From Lepidodermella squamata (Eukaryota; Gastrotricha): a stretch of DNA of 64,000 bases. The stretch is taken from positions 2,604,001 to 2,668,000 of the forward strand of contig JBLDXI010000009.1 of assembly GCA_047495785.1 (NCBI GenBank), written 5' to 3'. The notes beneath the pieces were generated by a model. The model was not told where the DNA came from and made no database searches. It saw only the letters and a list, made by a program, of their open reading frames with translations. Position numbers and translations under genes: made by a program. How positions within the stretch are numbered: position 1 is the stretch's first letter; every line of letters starts with the position of its first letter. Positions 11,552 through 24,974 of this stretch are shown here, one piece after another.

Positions 11552-12511
11552 CGCGGCGCTGTTTGATGCAAAGAAAAAATAACTCCACCTTATTATTATT
11601 ATTATCATTAAATCTTTATTACTCGCCGTGTTATTATTCTATCATGCTAATTTTACTTTTTTTTTCATTTATATCACGCATTTGAACGATTTACCTGTGT
11701 TTTGATTTTATCCACACGTGAGCACAGAAATTCTATTCGGAGACAAAGGCGCGTGTGATGACTCATTTCGTGACTTGAATAAATTCCGCAGTCTCACTTC
11801 ACGCCCTGTTTTTTTTGTCAATAATTTTCTAGCACGGTCGCTATATAAAAATGCATTGGTTTCGATCGAATAAGCATCCGCTGAGGTTAGTGTTTAGAGT
11901 GGTATATATGGTATAGAAATAACAGACCGGTGTCTGGTCGCCTAATTTCAATGTGAAAAATTACGCAGCTATTTATTGTTGCTATTAGCCGGTGCGATCA
12001 AGGCGCGCTTCCAAATTTTTCCATCCTAATATAAACGACAGTGGCATTATATTAATGAGAAATTTTCTATCGCGACAAGCGACGCCTTCCGGGCACATGC
12101 GGGCGTTTCCTTTTGAAAAATCGCAAGGAAAACCATTGTTTTAAACTGATTTATACAATCGCAATATTTGCATTGCAGCCAAAAAAAAGTTGATAGGCTG
12201 GTTTTAATATAGCTATCTATATAAAATATAAAATATAAGCTGCATGCCTAATGGTTCACTGCCGAGTGACACTAAGCGACTAATAAAATTATTGAGTGCG
12301 CGGGATCATAAGAATCGGCAAACAAACGGAACATCGCTCAGGCGCATGTACGTATATTTATTTACATATTTTTTTTTCGCTGGATTTCGAAAAATCATGA
12401 TTTATCGAAATTGACCACCATTTTGCGCGTTGTGTATAATAAAAATGCGCCGCTTGTCGCAATAACAAATTAATCATTTTTTTAACAAATTATTACTATT
12501 ACCCCGTGACA
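11552..12511. other. Intergenic, candidate promoter of the pseudokinase gene
   Basis: AT-rich. It contains several TATATAA-like strings near 11850 and 11910 and a GTATAATAA string near 12432, but no convincing core promoter arrangement. No gene seen. Confidence 0.35.
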
Positions 12512-15500
12512 ATGCGGTCCAGTTTTAACATGTCGATTTCTGTTTTGAAAAACATCATCCCCCACCGCTTGCACGATCTCAGTGCCAGTGGCATGCGGTT
12601 GAAGGACCTCGAAATCGGCGAAACACTCGGCCAGAACGACTTTGCGCGCAAAATTTCGGCGCGTCTTCGCGGCGGCGATGCGAAAAAATCACGAGCCGTT
12701 CTCCTCGAAATCAACCTCGGCCTACTACTCGGAGCGCCCGGCAAAGCGTCCGAGGCACTATCAAAGCCACTCATGGATCTCTTAGGCCAAGAGGTAACAA
12801 AAATATCCTCGAATTATTAACAAAATAATGTTTAAATAATTTTACAGATGAAGCAACTGGCTGGCTTGACACACCTTAATGTTGTTCAAATTTACAATGC
12901 TTTCATGGGTTTGAGATTCAATTATTAGCCAATTAATTAAATTTAAAAAATTATATTTTTTATAGAAAAGGAATGTATCTATTTTGTATCGGAATTTTAT
13001 GACGAAGGTGAGTGAACTCAACAGAAATGTTAATTAATTAATTTAATTTAATTTTAGGAACTCTTCATCGAGCTCTTCAAATGCGTAGTGGAAAAATGGT
13101 GCCTGAACCCATTCCCGAGCCTCAGGTCAGCTGCCAAAAAATGCATTTCAACCCTCATTGCTCCGTTCTAGGTTCTGGACTGGTTTACCCAAATGTCCCG
13201 TGGTCTGCAATTTCTTCACGTCCGCGACTATATTCATTGCAATATCAGCGCCAAGGTCTGACTCGAGAATTTCAGCCGAATTTCAGTTTTAAAATTCCGC
13301 TTTTATTTAGAACGTATTTTTCGTTAACAACATGAAGACAATCAAATTAGCAGATTGCGGTATTAGTCGAATTGTCGATCGGTAAAATAGTTTCATAATT
13401 TTCTGAAATTTCTTTCATAATTTCCATTAATTTTAGAACTGGCCAACTTGGCAAAAGAATGCTTGGAAATCACCATTATTTGGCGCCTGAAATATGGGAT
13501 GCCAAACCTTTCACGAGAAAGGCTGATATTTGGAGTCTCGGTGTTGTCCTCTACCAATTACTCAGTCTCAAACTACCCTACGAAGCCAGCAATGATATTG
13601 AACTATTTTTCAAAGTTAAAGCGTCCGTTTGCCCTATAATATTGAAAAATCGATGCTTAATTGTTTGATTTATCTTAGAGGCACTCGGGCTGATATCCCG
13701 TTCGTTTACTCGGCTGAAACTCTTCACTTGGTCGATAGAATGCTGAAGCTGGACCCGGGCCAACGGCCGCAAATCGACGAGGTCGTGATTGATCTTGAAG
13801 GCGCGATGACAGCGCGGCCTTTCCAGACCGTCTACTGGTGGAATTTGAAACCGCCAACCCGGCCATCGGCGTCGTTTCACAGCAACGGCTCGTTGAAAAA
13901 CAGCTTGCCGGTTCCGACGAAGCCGTGGCTGAAAGCGCCGTCGAAAATTGTCGAACTGCTAATTTATCGAAGCGAGTACGAAACAATACTCGTCGTTTGC
14001 AGGGACGGCGAAATTTGGGTAAATTTTGTTACCATTTTTTCAGCGCAATCTATACTCAAATCGACCGTGGAAAATTTGAATTATTATTGACTTAATTGAA
14101 AATAGGGGCCTAAATCTTTGAAGATCTTTGATTATCAAGGACAATTAGAAAAATCTCCGATATCGTAGCACTAAGCACTAGTATAACCGGCGATTTAGGG
14201 TGGCGGACATTTTTTTGGCGCGAAGTGTAAAGAGTTCACCGAGTTCACCGAATTAATAATTCATAAATCCTGAAATATTCCGTGGATTTTTTGGACAATT
14301 TTTTTGAACACCTCCTTTTAAGTGTCACATGAGTTGTTTGACCCATTTTAATTACCCTTGATTACATTTTCGCATAATAGGATTTGCATTGTAATTTTAG
14401 GTGACTAAAAGTACGAGCATGACACTCAAATTATACGGTTTTTTTATTTCATAAAAACCGACTTCGGCTATCTCATTAGCATATGCATAGATATAACCTA
14501 TTTCTCTAATTTAAACAAATTGGTAACAGACATTTTTTGGCCTCTATAGATTAGCGGAAGAAATGCGTATTGACCTAGTTGACCTAGTTGACCTAGAAAT
14601 GCGTATTGACCTGAATTTACACAAAAAATCGGTCAATTTTCGTGTTCTTTTTCCAGGCTCTGGCTAATGAATGTGATAACGCCGAAGCGATCGTGAGGTG
14701 GAAAGGCAAGGTGGCAGTTCCGCGTACCGTAAATGCCGGCGAAACATGCCTGGCCCACGCTGCTCTCTACACAAGCCGAGCTCAGATCTACTTCACCATC
14801 AACCCACCAACGGAGGGCATTTTCGTAGCTGAAATCAAAGAAATCATGACGAGTAAGCCGACGAGTCCGGTCGAGTTGAAGCGCTTCGACAAAGGCTACG
14901 CGTCGATCCTTGAAAGCGATCGCCTTTTCAACGGTCTTTTTGTCGATGTTGAACATCAAATCATTCTATGCTGCGATCAGACTAGAAAAAGGACGATAGG
15001 TGTGTATTCCGTGTTGGACGGGCGAATTCATTCTGAGATCACCCTACCTAATGCTGGAGAAAATCAATTCAGGTAAATTCATCAAAAAAATCCTGATTTT
15101 TTAATTTTTTTTAATTTTTAATTTTTTAATTTTTCTAATTAATTTAATTTTTTTTAAATCCTGATTTTTTTATTTTTTAAATTAATTTAATATTTAAAAT
15201 AATTTAAAGATTTTTTCGAATAAATTTAATTTAATTTCAGATCAAATTAGGCTCTTTTGAATGGTTATATTTTTATCGAATTTTTAGGCCGTACAAAGTC
15301 TGCTTACATCCGGTTATTATGAACGGCAAGCGATGCCAATTGATGGGCGTTTGCGATGCGCCGAATTCAAAAATTCAGCTATTCATGTTGAGTAAAACCA
15401 AGTCGCAAATGTCGGGCCTTGTCGAAGCTCAATTTCTACGCACCCTAGCAACAAAAGGCAGCATGGTCGGCAATGTCTACCAGCCAACTGGCCTGTTTTT

Positions 15501-15735
15501 CGACCCAAACGGCCATCTGCTAGTCGCTGATTCTGGCAATCATCGAATTCAGATATTTTCCGGCGATTTGCCGGACGATCCTGTTAAGGGTGTTCTATGG
15601 GACGCGTTCACGACAAACCAGCATGGCGCTTTTGCCGAGCCGGTCTCTGTGGTTTCGATCCTCGACGAAGTTCTAACGCGGCCGATAATTCTAGCCGGTT
15701 TACATGAAGATCAAGAAGTGCTAGTTTTCAAATGA
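12512..15735 (+). CDS. Predicted pseudokinase fused to NHL-type beta-propeller
   Basis: Ten exons join in phase (12512-12793, 12848-12908, 12966-13007, 13058-13125, 13172-13255, 13311-13381, 13437-13622, 13679-14018, 14657-15072, 15288-15735) to 665 residues. Residues about 30-340 follow the protein-kinase fold, closest in feel to NEK/STE kinases: CIYFVSEFYDEGTLHRAL (hinge), YLAPEIW, ADIWSLGVVLYQLLSLKLPYE and MLKLDPGQRP. Catalytic residues are altered. The glycine loop is GQNDFA, the VAIK lysine is replaced (VLLEINL), and HRD reads HCN, so the catalytic Asp is Asn. The DFG motif is DCG, which keeps its Asp. Catalysis is therefore unlikely. The C-terminal third has an NHL repeat signature (PTGLFFDPNGHLLVADSGNHRIQIF, split here by exon reading) and other propeller-like strands. 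It may be a scaffold. The exon 7 donor (GTCCGT) is unusual but restores phase. Confidence 0.75.
14563..14615 (+). repeat. Short tandem repeat in pseudokinase intron
   Basis: GACCTAGTT units repeat three times, flanked on both sides by AAATGCGTATTGACCT. A small local duplication in the 638-bp intron between exons 8 and 9. Confidence 0.7.
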
Positions 15736-16678
15736 TGGACAAGCCTTATATGATACTAAATAATTTTTGAACAATAATACTGCACTCTTTTAACAACAAA
15801 AATTGCTGCACAAAATATTATTTTTTCACCAATTTTTTTCGGCGCCGTCACTCACAATTTTTTCGCTTGTTGTTTTAGTATTTGAATATGCAAAACAACC
15901 GACTTTGAAACAACTGGTGACAATCATTTTTTCACGGGTACTTTTTTCACAGGCCCACCGTTGTTTTAATATTATATTTTGCGATAGCCCAAAAAAAATA
16001 AAACAAAAATATTGCGAAAATAAATATTATTGTAGAATTAATTTCATTTTTTTATTCCAAATTCAGCTATATCAATAAAGTTTCACAACTCATTTGGTCT
16101 CGGCAAAATATCAGAATAGCTACGGCCTAAACTGATATGGTTAACAGCCACGATCTCAATAGACTTTCAAGCCGAACAATTTCAGGAGAGGAAGAAGATA
16201 GAATGCCTACTCGAGGCGTAGAAAACGAAACATTTTTTTTTATCTACACATCAAATAGTTTGTGTTGAACCTCTTCCGAATATAACTGATAACCCTTTGT
16301 GTTTTGTTCGCAGAGAATAGGCGGGATTCGTGGCGAAGCGCCAATGAAGAGATATACGTGTAATGCAAGAAAAATCTCGAGTCATCGCATTTTATTTACA
16401 CAAGGATGAAATAACGTCAGCAATAAAACTAAACGCGATGACGAGCTTCCGATATCAGCGGCGGGGAAGAATCGGTCATGTCGAGGTGAGAACGAACGAA
16501 CGATGATACAAGCAAAGTAGCAACAATAAAAACGAGAAACAACGCACGCACACAAAAAAACACAACCAGAAATAATGATTATTGTTATTAACGTAAAAGT
16601 TGCGCATTTTTTTTACCAAAATTTCATCAAAATTGTTAATGAATTTTTGGTGATGAAATTAAATAAATAGTTTTTGTT
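15736..16678. other. Convergent 3' regions, no gene recognised
   Basis: Lies between the stop codons of the pseudokinase (plus) and the SH2 adaptor (minus), so it holds both 3' UTRs. An AATAAAG near 16074 could serve the plus-strand gene. No other feature seen. Confidence 0.4.
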
Positions 16679-19600
16679 TCAGTCACGCCGAATTATCGGG
16701 TGTTTGAGACTGCATAAAAATTGCTGCGGATGCGGATCGCTGTGCGTTGATCGCGGCTGAACAACCAACGGCGCTTCATTCATGTGAAACTGCACGAGTT
16801 CTTGCAGCGTCGCGAACGTCTTCTCCGATTCCTTCTGCGACCCAACCGCCAGTCTGTCATTCGCCTCAGGCCGTCTGCACACCTGGATGTAATGACACGC
16901 TTTTCGAGCGTATAGGCATAGGGTGAATAAAGCGTTCGGTTGAGACGAGGCGTTGTTGCAATCGCGGACCAAAAACGCACCGTCCTGTGCGGTTTCCCGC
17001 AATTTCCGCTCCGACTCTTCCCGGCTCATTTTGCCGTGGTACCACTCGAAGGTGAACAAATTGTACTGTAACGACTCGGCGCCTGAGTAGATATCGTCGT
17101 CTGATTGGTAAGCCGCTGCGTTGTTGTTCGACTCGCCTGTCGACACGACTGTTACATGTAAAGCTGAAGCTGATGGTTGTTTATTCATTTTTATGCTGGA
17201 ACTCGTGAAAGAGGTCGACGCCAGGTTGGAACCTGAATCTTGCCGCGTCACAGGCACTTTAATCAAGACCTTCCCGGTTGTCGAGATTTTCGAAGAGGAC
17301 GAAGATGTCGATGACGCTAGGGAAGATCCGAGGCCGGACGATGCCGTCGAACCGTTTGATGGCCTCTGGGCGAATAGCGAGCTAGCCGAGGGTGGGCTGA
17401 TGCCGATTGGCGATGAGTTGGTGTGTTGTAGCGACAAACGGCTTCTCAGGCCCAACGGGTCTTTGTTCATCAAAGCCATAGGAGGTAGTAAATCGTCGCT
17501 ACCAGCCTCGCTCGACGATGTGATTGAGGGCGTCTGGTTGCTGCTAGGTTCAGCCACCTTAAAATCGTGAACAGGCGGCGGGAGAGGGGCGTCGTTATTT
17601 TTTAAATTAAATGAAGATTTTGAGGGGGGTTGGGGGGCTTGGCGTTTTTTGGCAGGGGGTGCCGTAGCACCACTTGACGCCTCGCTCGAAGGCGGAGACG
17701 GCGAGACTTGTGACGGGTCCATCATGTGATGATGGTGGTTTGTGCCAGGGTTAACGAGCAGTGATTTGATGCGTGACGGCAGTTCGGGCTCGCACTCGTC
17801 CGAGTCAGGCGGGGTCACGGTGGGTGGAGGCTGCGAGTATCGTGTCGAGCGATTTCCGGTGACGTCGTTTATCAACGGCATCGAAAAGTTAGCTGGTTTC
17901 GGCGGGGTCGGCGGGACCTTATTCCCAGGCTAAACATTATAGTAAATAAAAAAATCGTTAAAAAAGTGAAAAAATTGAATGTATTGCTGACGTAAATATT
18001 TCGGGCTAGCACAATTTTTTCAAAATTTAGGGAGAAATTTCGAATTTTTTAAATTTTGATTAAGGCGAGATCCTTGTCATGAGAGGTAAAATTTCGTTGA
18101 TTGAGAAAACTTCTGGATGTAGTTTAAAAACCCTCTTCTATTAGTAATTATAGCGAATATTTTGGAATTAAATAGGAATTCTGTTACCTTCAATTCTCCT
18201 TGTCTTGTCTTCAAAATTGGCCCTAAAGCGTAACGACGAATCTAAAAATTTACGAGGCCATTGCATATGCAAATTAGCAATGAAATAATGAAAATTATAG
18301 ACCGGCATTAAAATCCTTTTAATTTGCCGAAATTCAGGTAAAAAATATAATAATTCTCAAAATTTCTAGGGAGATCAGGAATTATTCTGCCCATTTATGA
18401 GTGAAATTCCAGGACTAGTAGAGCAAAAGCTATAATTGTTGCCCAATTTACCAGTCGTTCGAAATAGGCGTGGGAAATTTTCGAATTCAATCAGTAAAGC
18501 GATCAACTTCTAGAATTTTTCAGACGGTGTCAATAATATGTATCCATTCTAATAAAATAACAGTTCCAAGTAAGAAAATTCCAGATTTTCTGTAACTAGA
18601 AAGGTAAATTAATGGGGAAATTTATTAAACGAGAGCAAAATGCATCTAACAACTTTAAGTAATTTCCATTAGCGTAGAGGTGAAGAATATCATACCTGGT
18701 TCATTTTGACCATGGTCTGGATGCCGGTGACGACTTTGTTAGGATCAAGGCCTTCGCAGAATCGCGAGCCGAGTACTTTCGGCTGAGGTCGCACGGGCAG
18801 TTGCGGCGGCGGAGCTGCGGCTACTTGTTGCTGCTGCTTCTGCTGTTCCTCCTCGCTACTGACTGGCGACGACGACGACGTAGCATCGAGAGCGTTATCC
18901 ATGATGGCGGCACCGGAAGAGCGCCTGTTTAGCGCGACACCAGCCGATGACCTTTATTGATGACGGCGAGAAAATAATATAACAGCGTAATGTAATATTA
19001 TTAGGGGCCGAAAGTTACCACACATACACAAGACATGCACGCAAAACGCGCGTCAGAATAAACATTCAAGAAATATGTTGTAATATATAGCCGAAAATGA
19101 CTTACGGTGCGACACTCGAGTGTTGGGCCGGTTTCGACGACGACGACGACAAGGACTCGACTCTGCTGGGCAGGTTTTGTTTGTGCCCCGAATCTCCACC
19201 ACCACCGCCGCCGCTGTCTGGTTGCTGCTTTGGCGGCGATTCTTCACCAGTACCGAAAAAGCCCGTCTGTCCGATGTTGCGATCCTCCATTTCATCGGCT
19301 GTAATAATATAACAAGGAACAGGTTTATAAGCGTGAAAAAGTGAAGTGGCCGTACAGACCAGCAGGGCTAGTCAAATAAATAACAACAACAACAATAACA
19401 ACAGCCCTTATAACGACGTCAAGAACCGCTTTAACCCCAGCGGTAATATTTGCCTGGTTTAAACACTGAATATGACATAGGTACTTACGCGAATCGTATT
19501 CGTCCTCGCCGTTTTCTTGCGTCGGCTAGAAAAATAATTAAAAAACACAACAATTAATCTTAAAGTCGGAAATTGTATTGCTGTTTTTTTCCAAACTTAG

Positions 19601-20225
19601 AGAGGGACACTTCAATTTTTGTTAAACATTACAATTAATTTTTCTTAATTCCCGTGTCTAAATTATAGCGACAAAATAATATTTTTATAATTAAGGAGGA
19701 TTTTTTAATTAAATCTGTTTTTATTGCAGCATAACAATTTGACTTGAATTTTAGAATAAAGTGACTCATCAGATTTTTCAGGTCAAAAATAAATTTTTGG
19801 ATGACTTTCAAAGTTCTTACGTCGAGATAAGTTGGCGGTGCATCGTTAAATTCGTCATCTGGCCATGTTGAGAATGACTGTTGAGTTTGCCCGCTAAATA
19901 ACGGCTTCCCGTTGCCATTACTCGGCAACAAATGATGCTTCGGAGCTGATCGACTCAAATCGCCACCGGCATAGCCGGAATTTGTCCGAAATACCGCGTT
20001 TCCAGCCGGATGGCCGGTTGATTGAAATGTAATATTGCTATTTGTGGTCGAGCGTGTTTTTTGCAGGACAACGTGATTGCGCGATGTGTCATTGTGGTTG
20101 AGGAAAGATACGCCTGTTTCGCGAATTTTATTAACTGGAACGCGATGGCAATCTTCCTCCTCCAGATCGCACTCACTACTGCGATGTTGCCGAAGTGTGA
20201 CTAATTTTTTCTTTAAAAAATTCAT
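16679..20225 (-). CDS. SH2-domain adaptor, SLP-76/BLNK-like
   Basis: Five exons in phase on the minus strand (20225-19821, 19525-19489, 19298-19106, 18951-18696, 17929-16679) give 713 residues. The first 590 are mostly disordered, rich in Ser and Pro, with acidic patches, poly-Gly, poly-Gln and proline-rich SH3-binding-like motifs (TPPKPANF, PQPPSKSSF, PLPPPVHDF). Tyr motifs such as PPTYLD and DDDIYSGAE could be phosphorylated. The only folded domain is a C-terminal SH2 at about residues 592-690: WYHGKMSREESERKL, then GAFLVRD with the phosphotyrosine-binding Arg, then FATLQELVQFH. The layout (acidic Tyr-bearing start, proline-rich middle, C-terminal SH2) is that of SLP-76/BLNK adaptors in tyrosine-kinase signalling, but orthology is inferred, not shown. 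A TTTTTCTAG acceptor-like site 10 nt before the ATG allows an upstream non-coding exon or trans-splicing. Confidence 0.82.
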
Positions 20226-23200
20226 ATTTTTCCTAGAAAAATATGAAGGTTGAAATTGATCTTATCCGAGGATAAAGCGTCCGGAGCTAGAATATACCAA
20301 GAATTTTGGGCGGTGCAGGAACTGATATCACGGATGCTATTTAATCGCGCAACCATCAGACGACTGCGGCGCCACTGAGGCGGGAAAGAAAAAAATGTCA
20401 ATTGGCACTGCGGTGTGATAACCGTCCGTTATCAATTTAGCACTGCTTATTTCCTGATATACTTGAAAGGTAGTTGGGTAAAAAAAGGCGGCCAGTAAGA
20501 TAGTGTTCCCACGCAGCCATTAAGAAGGCTTTATCATTTTTTCATACCGGCATCCTATATGCCAAAGGTGAGAGATAACAGTTGGAAAACGAGGCGCATT
20601 TCATCAAGTATGTAACCAAATATCAGTGCTTCAGATATTAGCAAACGAGTCGCGCAAAGATGATAATGTAAATTAAGGAGGCTAAACGCCCTTGCGCCTG
20701 CATAAAGTTGTAAACACCCCACTCATAGCACGTGTACCTAATAATAGAAATAATATTAATTCATTACTAATTATGAAATAATTAGCGAGAAATATTCCGA
20801 GCAAAAAAGGTTGAACAGCTGACGTTTAGGGTTGATGGTGTTTGAGCAAAATGGCAGCAGCGTCGCTTATTAGTTTTATCGCCGCCTTAAAAATAATACA
20901 GACCGCCTTAATTTAACGCGTGAGAAAAATGCGCGGGCGATTTTCGCGCCTCTGTTGTGTGCCGTGCGGCGCAGCGTTTTTCTTGTTATCGTTGTTTTCA
21001 ACGCCCCGCCGCCATCGCAGCCGTATTTACCTATTATCATCATCAATCGGCATTATTATGGCCATAATAAAAATATAATAGAAAAATGCGCGGAAATGAG
21101 CGAATATATAGCCTCCCACCCCCCAACAGCCTTAGGGGACACCTTTTGTCGCTCGCAGCGTTGCCGCGAAAGAGCGTCGTTTTCGCGAAATGTATTATCT
21201 TGCCTCGCATTTTTACAGACGCAAAAACAATCGCAAGCCCCACCCCAATTTTGTTCACCGCGTGGCGCCACTTTTAGCTGAATAGCCAGCTGAAAATTGA
21301 AAATCCAACTATACAGTGATAGAAAAGCTATTTCACAAAAATGTGACGCTGAAAAAAGATTATATCATATGGATTTTTTAGCTCATCAGAGCGCAGAAAG
21401 AAAAAATAATTGAAAAAGCTTTACGTCAAACAATTACAAGTAATCTATGACGGTGTTATTGTTGGTTATATGGTATTATTGCCTCTGTCTTGTCAACAAA
21501 ACTAATAAAATACCAAGCAATAATGACGCGTGTGCGTACTTTTTGTTGCGAGTGCGGGCAAAAAATGCGAGATTATTTATGCGCGGCTAACGAGACGTGA
21601 CATTTTTTGAAGGGCACACCTGAAATTTATTCCGCGCGGGCAACTTATAAATTTTTCCGCCAGGTGCCACAGGCTGCTTTTTGCCGTGAGCAACAGGCGT
21701 GGTGGTGTTTATTTGTTGTTGCGTTATTTAGGCCGCTAAGCGTGATGATTCATATGAATAGTAATACGTTGAGCGGGTCCCGCCCGGGTTTCGTAATAAT
21801 CCTGCGGGTTGTCACGCTCGACTTGCGCAAGTATAATGGTGGCGCGCGGTTCCAATAATCGGCTACTCTTGGTTTAATTCACGCAAATGCCTCTTCAAAA
21901 CAGGTGCGGCATCTATGAAGTATATACGCGCGTCACGGGTGGCCGGTGATTTGATGAGTGGTTGCGATATGCGGCGAGCGCGCAATATGGCACATTCACT
22001 CTTGGGAAAAAGTTTCGCGCAAAATGGCGACCAGCGAAAAACGACGAATAACAAACAAGCAGCATGGGTTATCAACTAGTCCGGCGATTAATAATGTAGG
22101 GTTTTCTCTCACTTGATAATTAACAGATTTTTGTTGCGCGTTTAAACGGCTTTGTGTTTTTCGGATAATTAAGGTGTAAAATCGGCGCTAATTTCAACAT
22201 CCTATGCCAACATAGGAAACAACGTTGTGTGTAAATAAGCTAGGTATTTTATTTAAATTAATTTCCTGCAGTTTTTATGCGCGCGCGCGAGCGCGGTAAA
22301 CCGCAGCGCGTTAAAAATGCGGAATTTTTATTTGCCTAGAGTGGGCCTTTAAAATATCAAAAAATTACGCAGAAATACTGCCTACGACGCGCAGAGAATA
22401 ATTGCGTGAATTAAAACCGGCTTTTTCTGAGGTTTTATATTATCAAAAGATGATAGTGGAATACAATGCTTTGTGGCTATACAATAGCCGTCTTTTCAAG
22501 TTCCACGAGCAACAAAGTGATTATTTTACGCTCGTGAATGCGTCAAAAATTAAGGTGACGACAAAGGAAAGTAAAAAAGACGCTTTCCGAGATTCATCGG
22601 GGGCCGAGCTTTGTTTGCAGAGATGTCACTGAAAGACCTAAAGAAAAGCTGATTATTTTCTGAGAGGGCACCAATTTTTCGCGGAGCAAATAATATGTTG
22701 ATGTAAAAAAATTGCAAAATTGCAAGAAATATTGCAAAAATATACAAAGAAGACTGAATTCCCCAATCACTGAGGAAACGATTCTTTCAACTTATTCTGA
22801 CTTTGAAGAAATTAAGTATGCCTTCTGTTCTATAAAAATATGATATTATGAAGAAAATTGAAAAACAATATTTTGAACCTGAAATTAATTAAAATGTCCC
22901 TTTCAGAATTTTGTTGTCCAATTTTGTGAATGAGGAGCTATTTTTAGATAATTTTAAACTGGAACATTCATTCATCTGGCGGCCGCTAGTTTATACAGGA
23001 CCAACGTGGGACCATTGATATATTATTATTCCTGAATGAGCAGCAGCACGCCGTCACCTCAAACCGCAAATACTAAATGAGAAAAACGTGTATGGGCGAG
23101 GTATAGAGCAAAGCTACCGGCGGCTGGTGGTATGGTGAAGATGCAGAAAGATGACGACGAAGGATGATGATGATGATAATGATCACGAGTGTCTTAGCCG

Positions 23201-24050
23201 CAGCATGAGATGGATGAGTTTGCACGGCGCCTGATGTTGGTCAATAATATAATAGCAAATTGTGGACACCTTTCCAAGCGCGTACACACTCGGCCTTATT
23301 ACGCGCGTCTTTTGGTGCAATATAAGATGAAAAATACATACACCTGAGATAGCACTACCTTCTTCTTCTTCCATATATAGCTATAGCTATCTTATGCAGT
23401 GGACATAACGTGATATAGTTGGCTATGCTATTTCCCGCCAGAGTGGACAGTCGGGCGAACAGCCTCTTGCTTCAAGAATGGCGCGCAGAATGGCGCACAC
23501 GTGAGCCGGTTATAAATGCGCGTCAACATCACGATGATGATGAAGATATTATTACTTGTGGCGGATGGCATGCGCGCCTCATCCTGTTGCGCGCGTAAAA
23601 ATGTTTTATCTGCCCGCGTTAACAGCCGCGCGTTTCACGAGAAAGGACAACATAGGGCGGGCGGCGCGGGGATAAACAATAAACAAGGCCTTGAGACTCT
23701 GACCCAACCGGTCAAACACGCGGATCCGCACCGTACAGGTACGATGCTGACTAATGGCTCATGCCTATATACCTGAAAAATATGTCGCAAAGTGATAAGC
23801 GCCTCTTTTATTTATCTATCAGAGTGAGAAATATTTCGTCGCTTTTTGGGTTCTCGCGCGCAGCCGGGTTCGGTTGCAAGCAAAACAGACGTCTGGTTTA
23901 AAACCAACACGCGCCAGCGACAACAGCCGAGTCGCTTGCGTTTTCGCAGGAAGGGAAAACTTGTTAATATGCCGCAGATAGGTATAACAAAACAACCCCT
24001 AATTACACGCAAATTTCGCAAATTTGTACTCGAAATTACCTGTGCACTGA
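20226..24050. other. 3.8-kb non-coding region upstream of the SH2 gene
   Basis: No gene recognised. It contains CpG-rich patches, an alternating purine-pyrimidine run (GCGCGCGCGAGCGCGG near 22280), a GATGATGATGATGATAATGA microsatellite near 23163 and a TATAAATGCG string near 23511. Short ORFs here have no coding character. It may be regulatory DNA for the SH2 gene. Confidence 0.4.
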
Positions 24051-24480
24051 AATGTGGACTGCAGTGCAAGCTAACTTCTCGAGAAATTTAAACCAAATTG
24101 CACTAATGAGCGTTTTAAAAGTATAAAACCCTAAGCCTCCTTCTTCATCATCTACGCCGTCAATCAGGCCAACACGAAGATATCGCTAACTTTTATGAAG
24201 GTCTCGGCTACGTCGTCATGAGCACAATTAAGGATGAGATTAAGAAAACTCGAGGCCGAACAGTTCATGATATCTACAAAGAGCTGGTAGGGAACTTCCT
24301 TGACATGGGAGAGGATCATGGCTTGGAACGCCTGAAGCTCGTCAGTTCAATTCCCAATTACGAAAATTGTAAGCGCACTTTGTATCGCCATTTGTATCGC
24401 CAAATGTGGACTGCAGTGCAAGCTAACTTCTCGAGAAATTTAAACCAAATTGCACTAATGAGCGTTTTTAAAGTATAAAA
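24051..24480 (+). mobile_element. Decayed transposase-like fragment between 78-bp direct repeats
   Basis: A 78-bp sequence beginning AATGTGGACTGCAGTGCAAG is present at 24051-24128 and again at 24403-24480, with only one or two mismatches. Between them, and running into the second copy, an open frame (24218-24478) reads MSTIKDEIKKTRGRTVHDIY, then SSIPNYENCKRTLYRHLYRQ. This resembles the segment between a FLYWCH-type zinc finger and the catalytic core of MULE-type transposases, but the resemblance is weak. The repeats could be remnants of terminal repeats or a simple 352-bp-period duplication. Confidence 0.5.
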
Positions 24481-24974
24481 TTGTCGCATTACTATCGAGT
24501 AAAGACGGCCAAAAGTAGCTTGGGTGGAGAATGAAAAATCAACAATGGATCTATTTTAGCCGAATCAGACTCTCAAACTGAAGTTTCCTTGAGATACCTC
24601 CACCAGCTCCATCTAATAAAAAAAACGAAAATTAAATGTTGCGAATATTGCCTGGAACTTGGCCTACAATTTAATATACCATATAGCTGGATAATTTCAG
24701 AAAGATTGTGAATTACCGTGAACAATACCGACTATTTTTTTCTATTTTATTCGATCAGCATTTCATGAAAAATAAATAATAAATTGCTCGGCTGGCCGAG
24801 ATCAATGCAAAACAAAGCTTATAATTCGTATATTAGGCAGGGTCTAGCCCTGCCCTTAATTTCGGTCCTGCCTAGTAATTCGCTATTTACGGAATTTACG
24901 GAGTTTATTTGCTGAGTTGTGATATAACGTTATTATTTTCCCAAGGAATTAATTTAAGATAGGTAACCCAAAGG

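Noticed and set aside
11219-11608. 129-codon minus-strand ORF
   Set aside because: Antisense to the last exon of the coiled-coil gene; Ile/Cys-rich with no coding character.
17121-17570. 149-codon plus-strand ORF
   Set aside because: Exactly antisense to the low-complexity part of the SH2 adaptor; the minus-strand frame has the SH2 domain and phase-matched exons.
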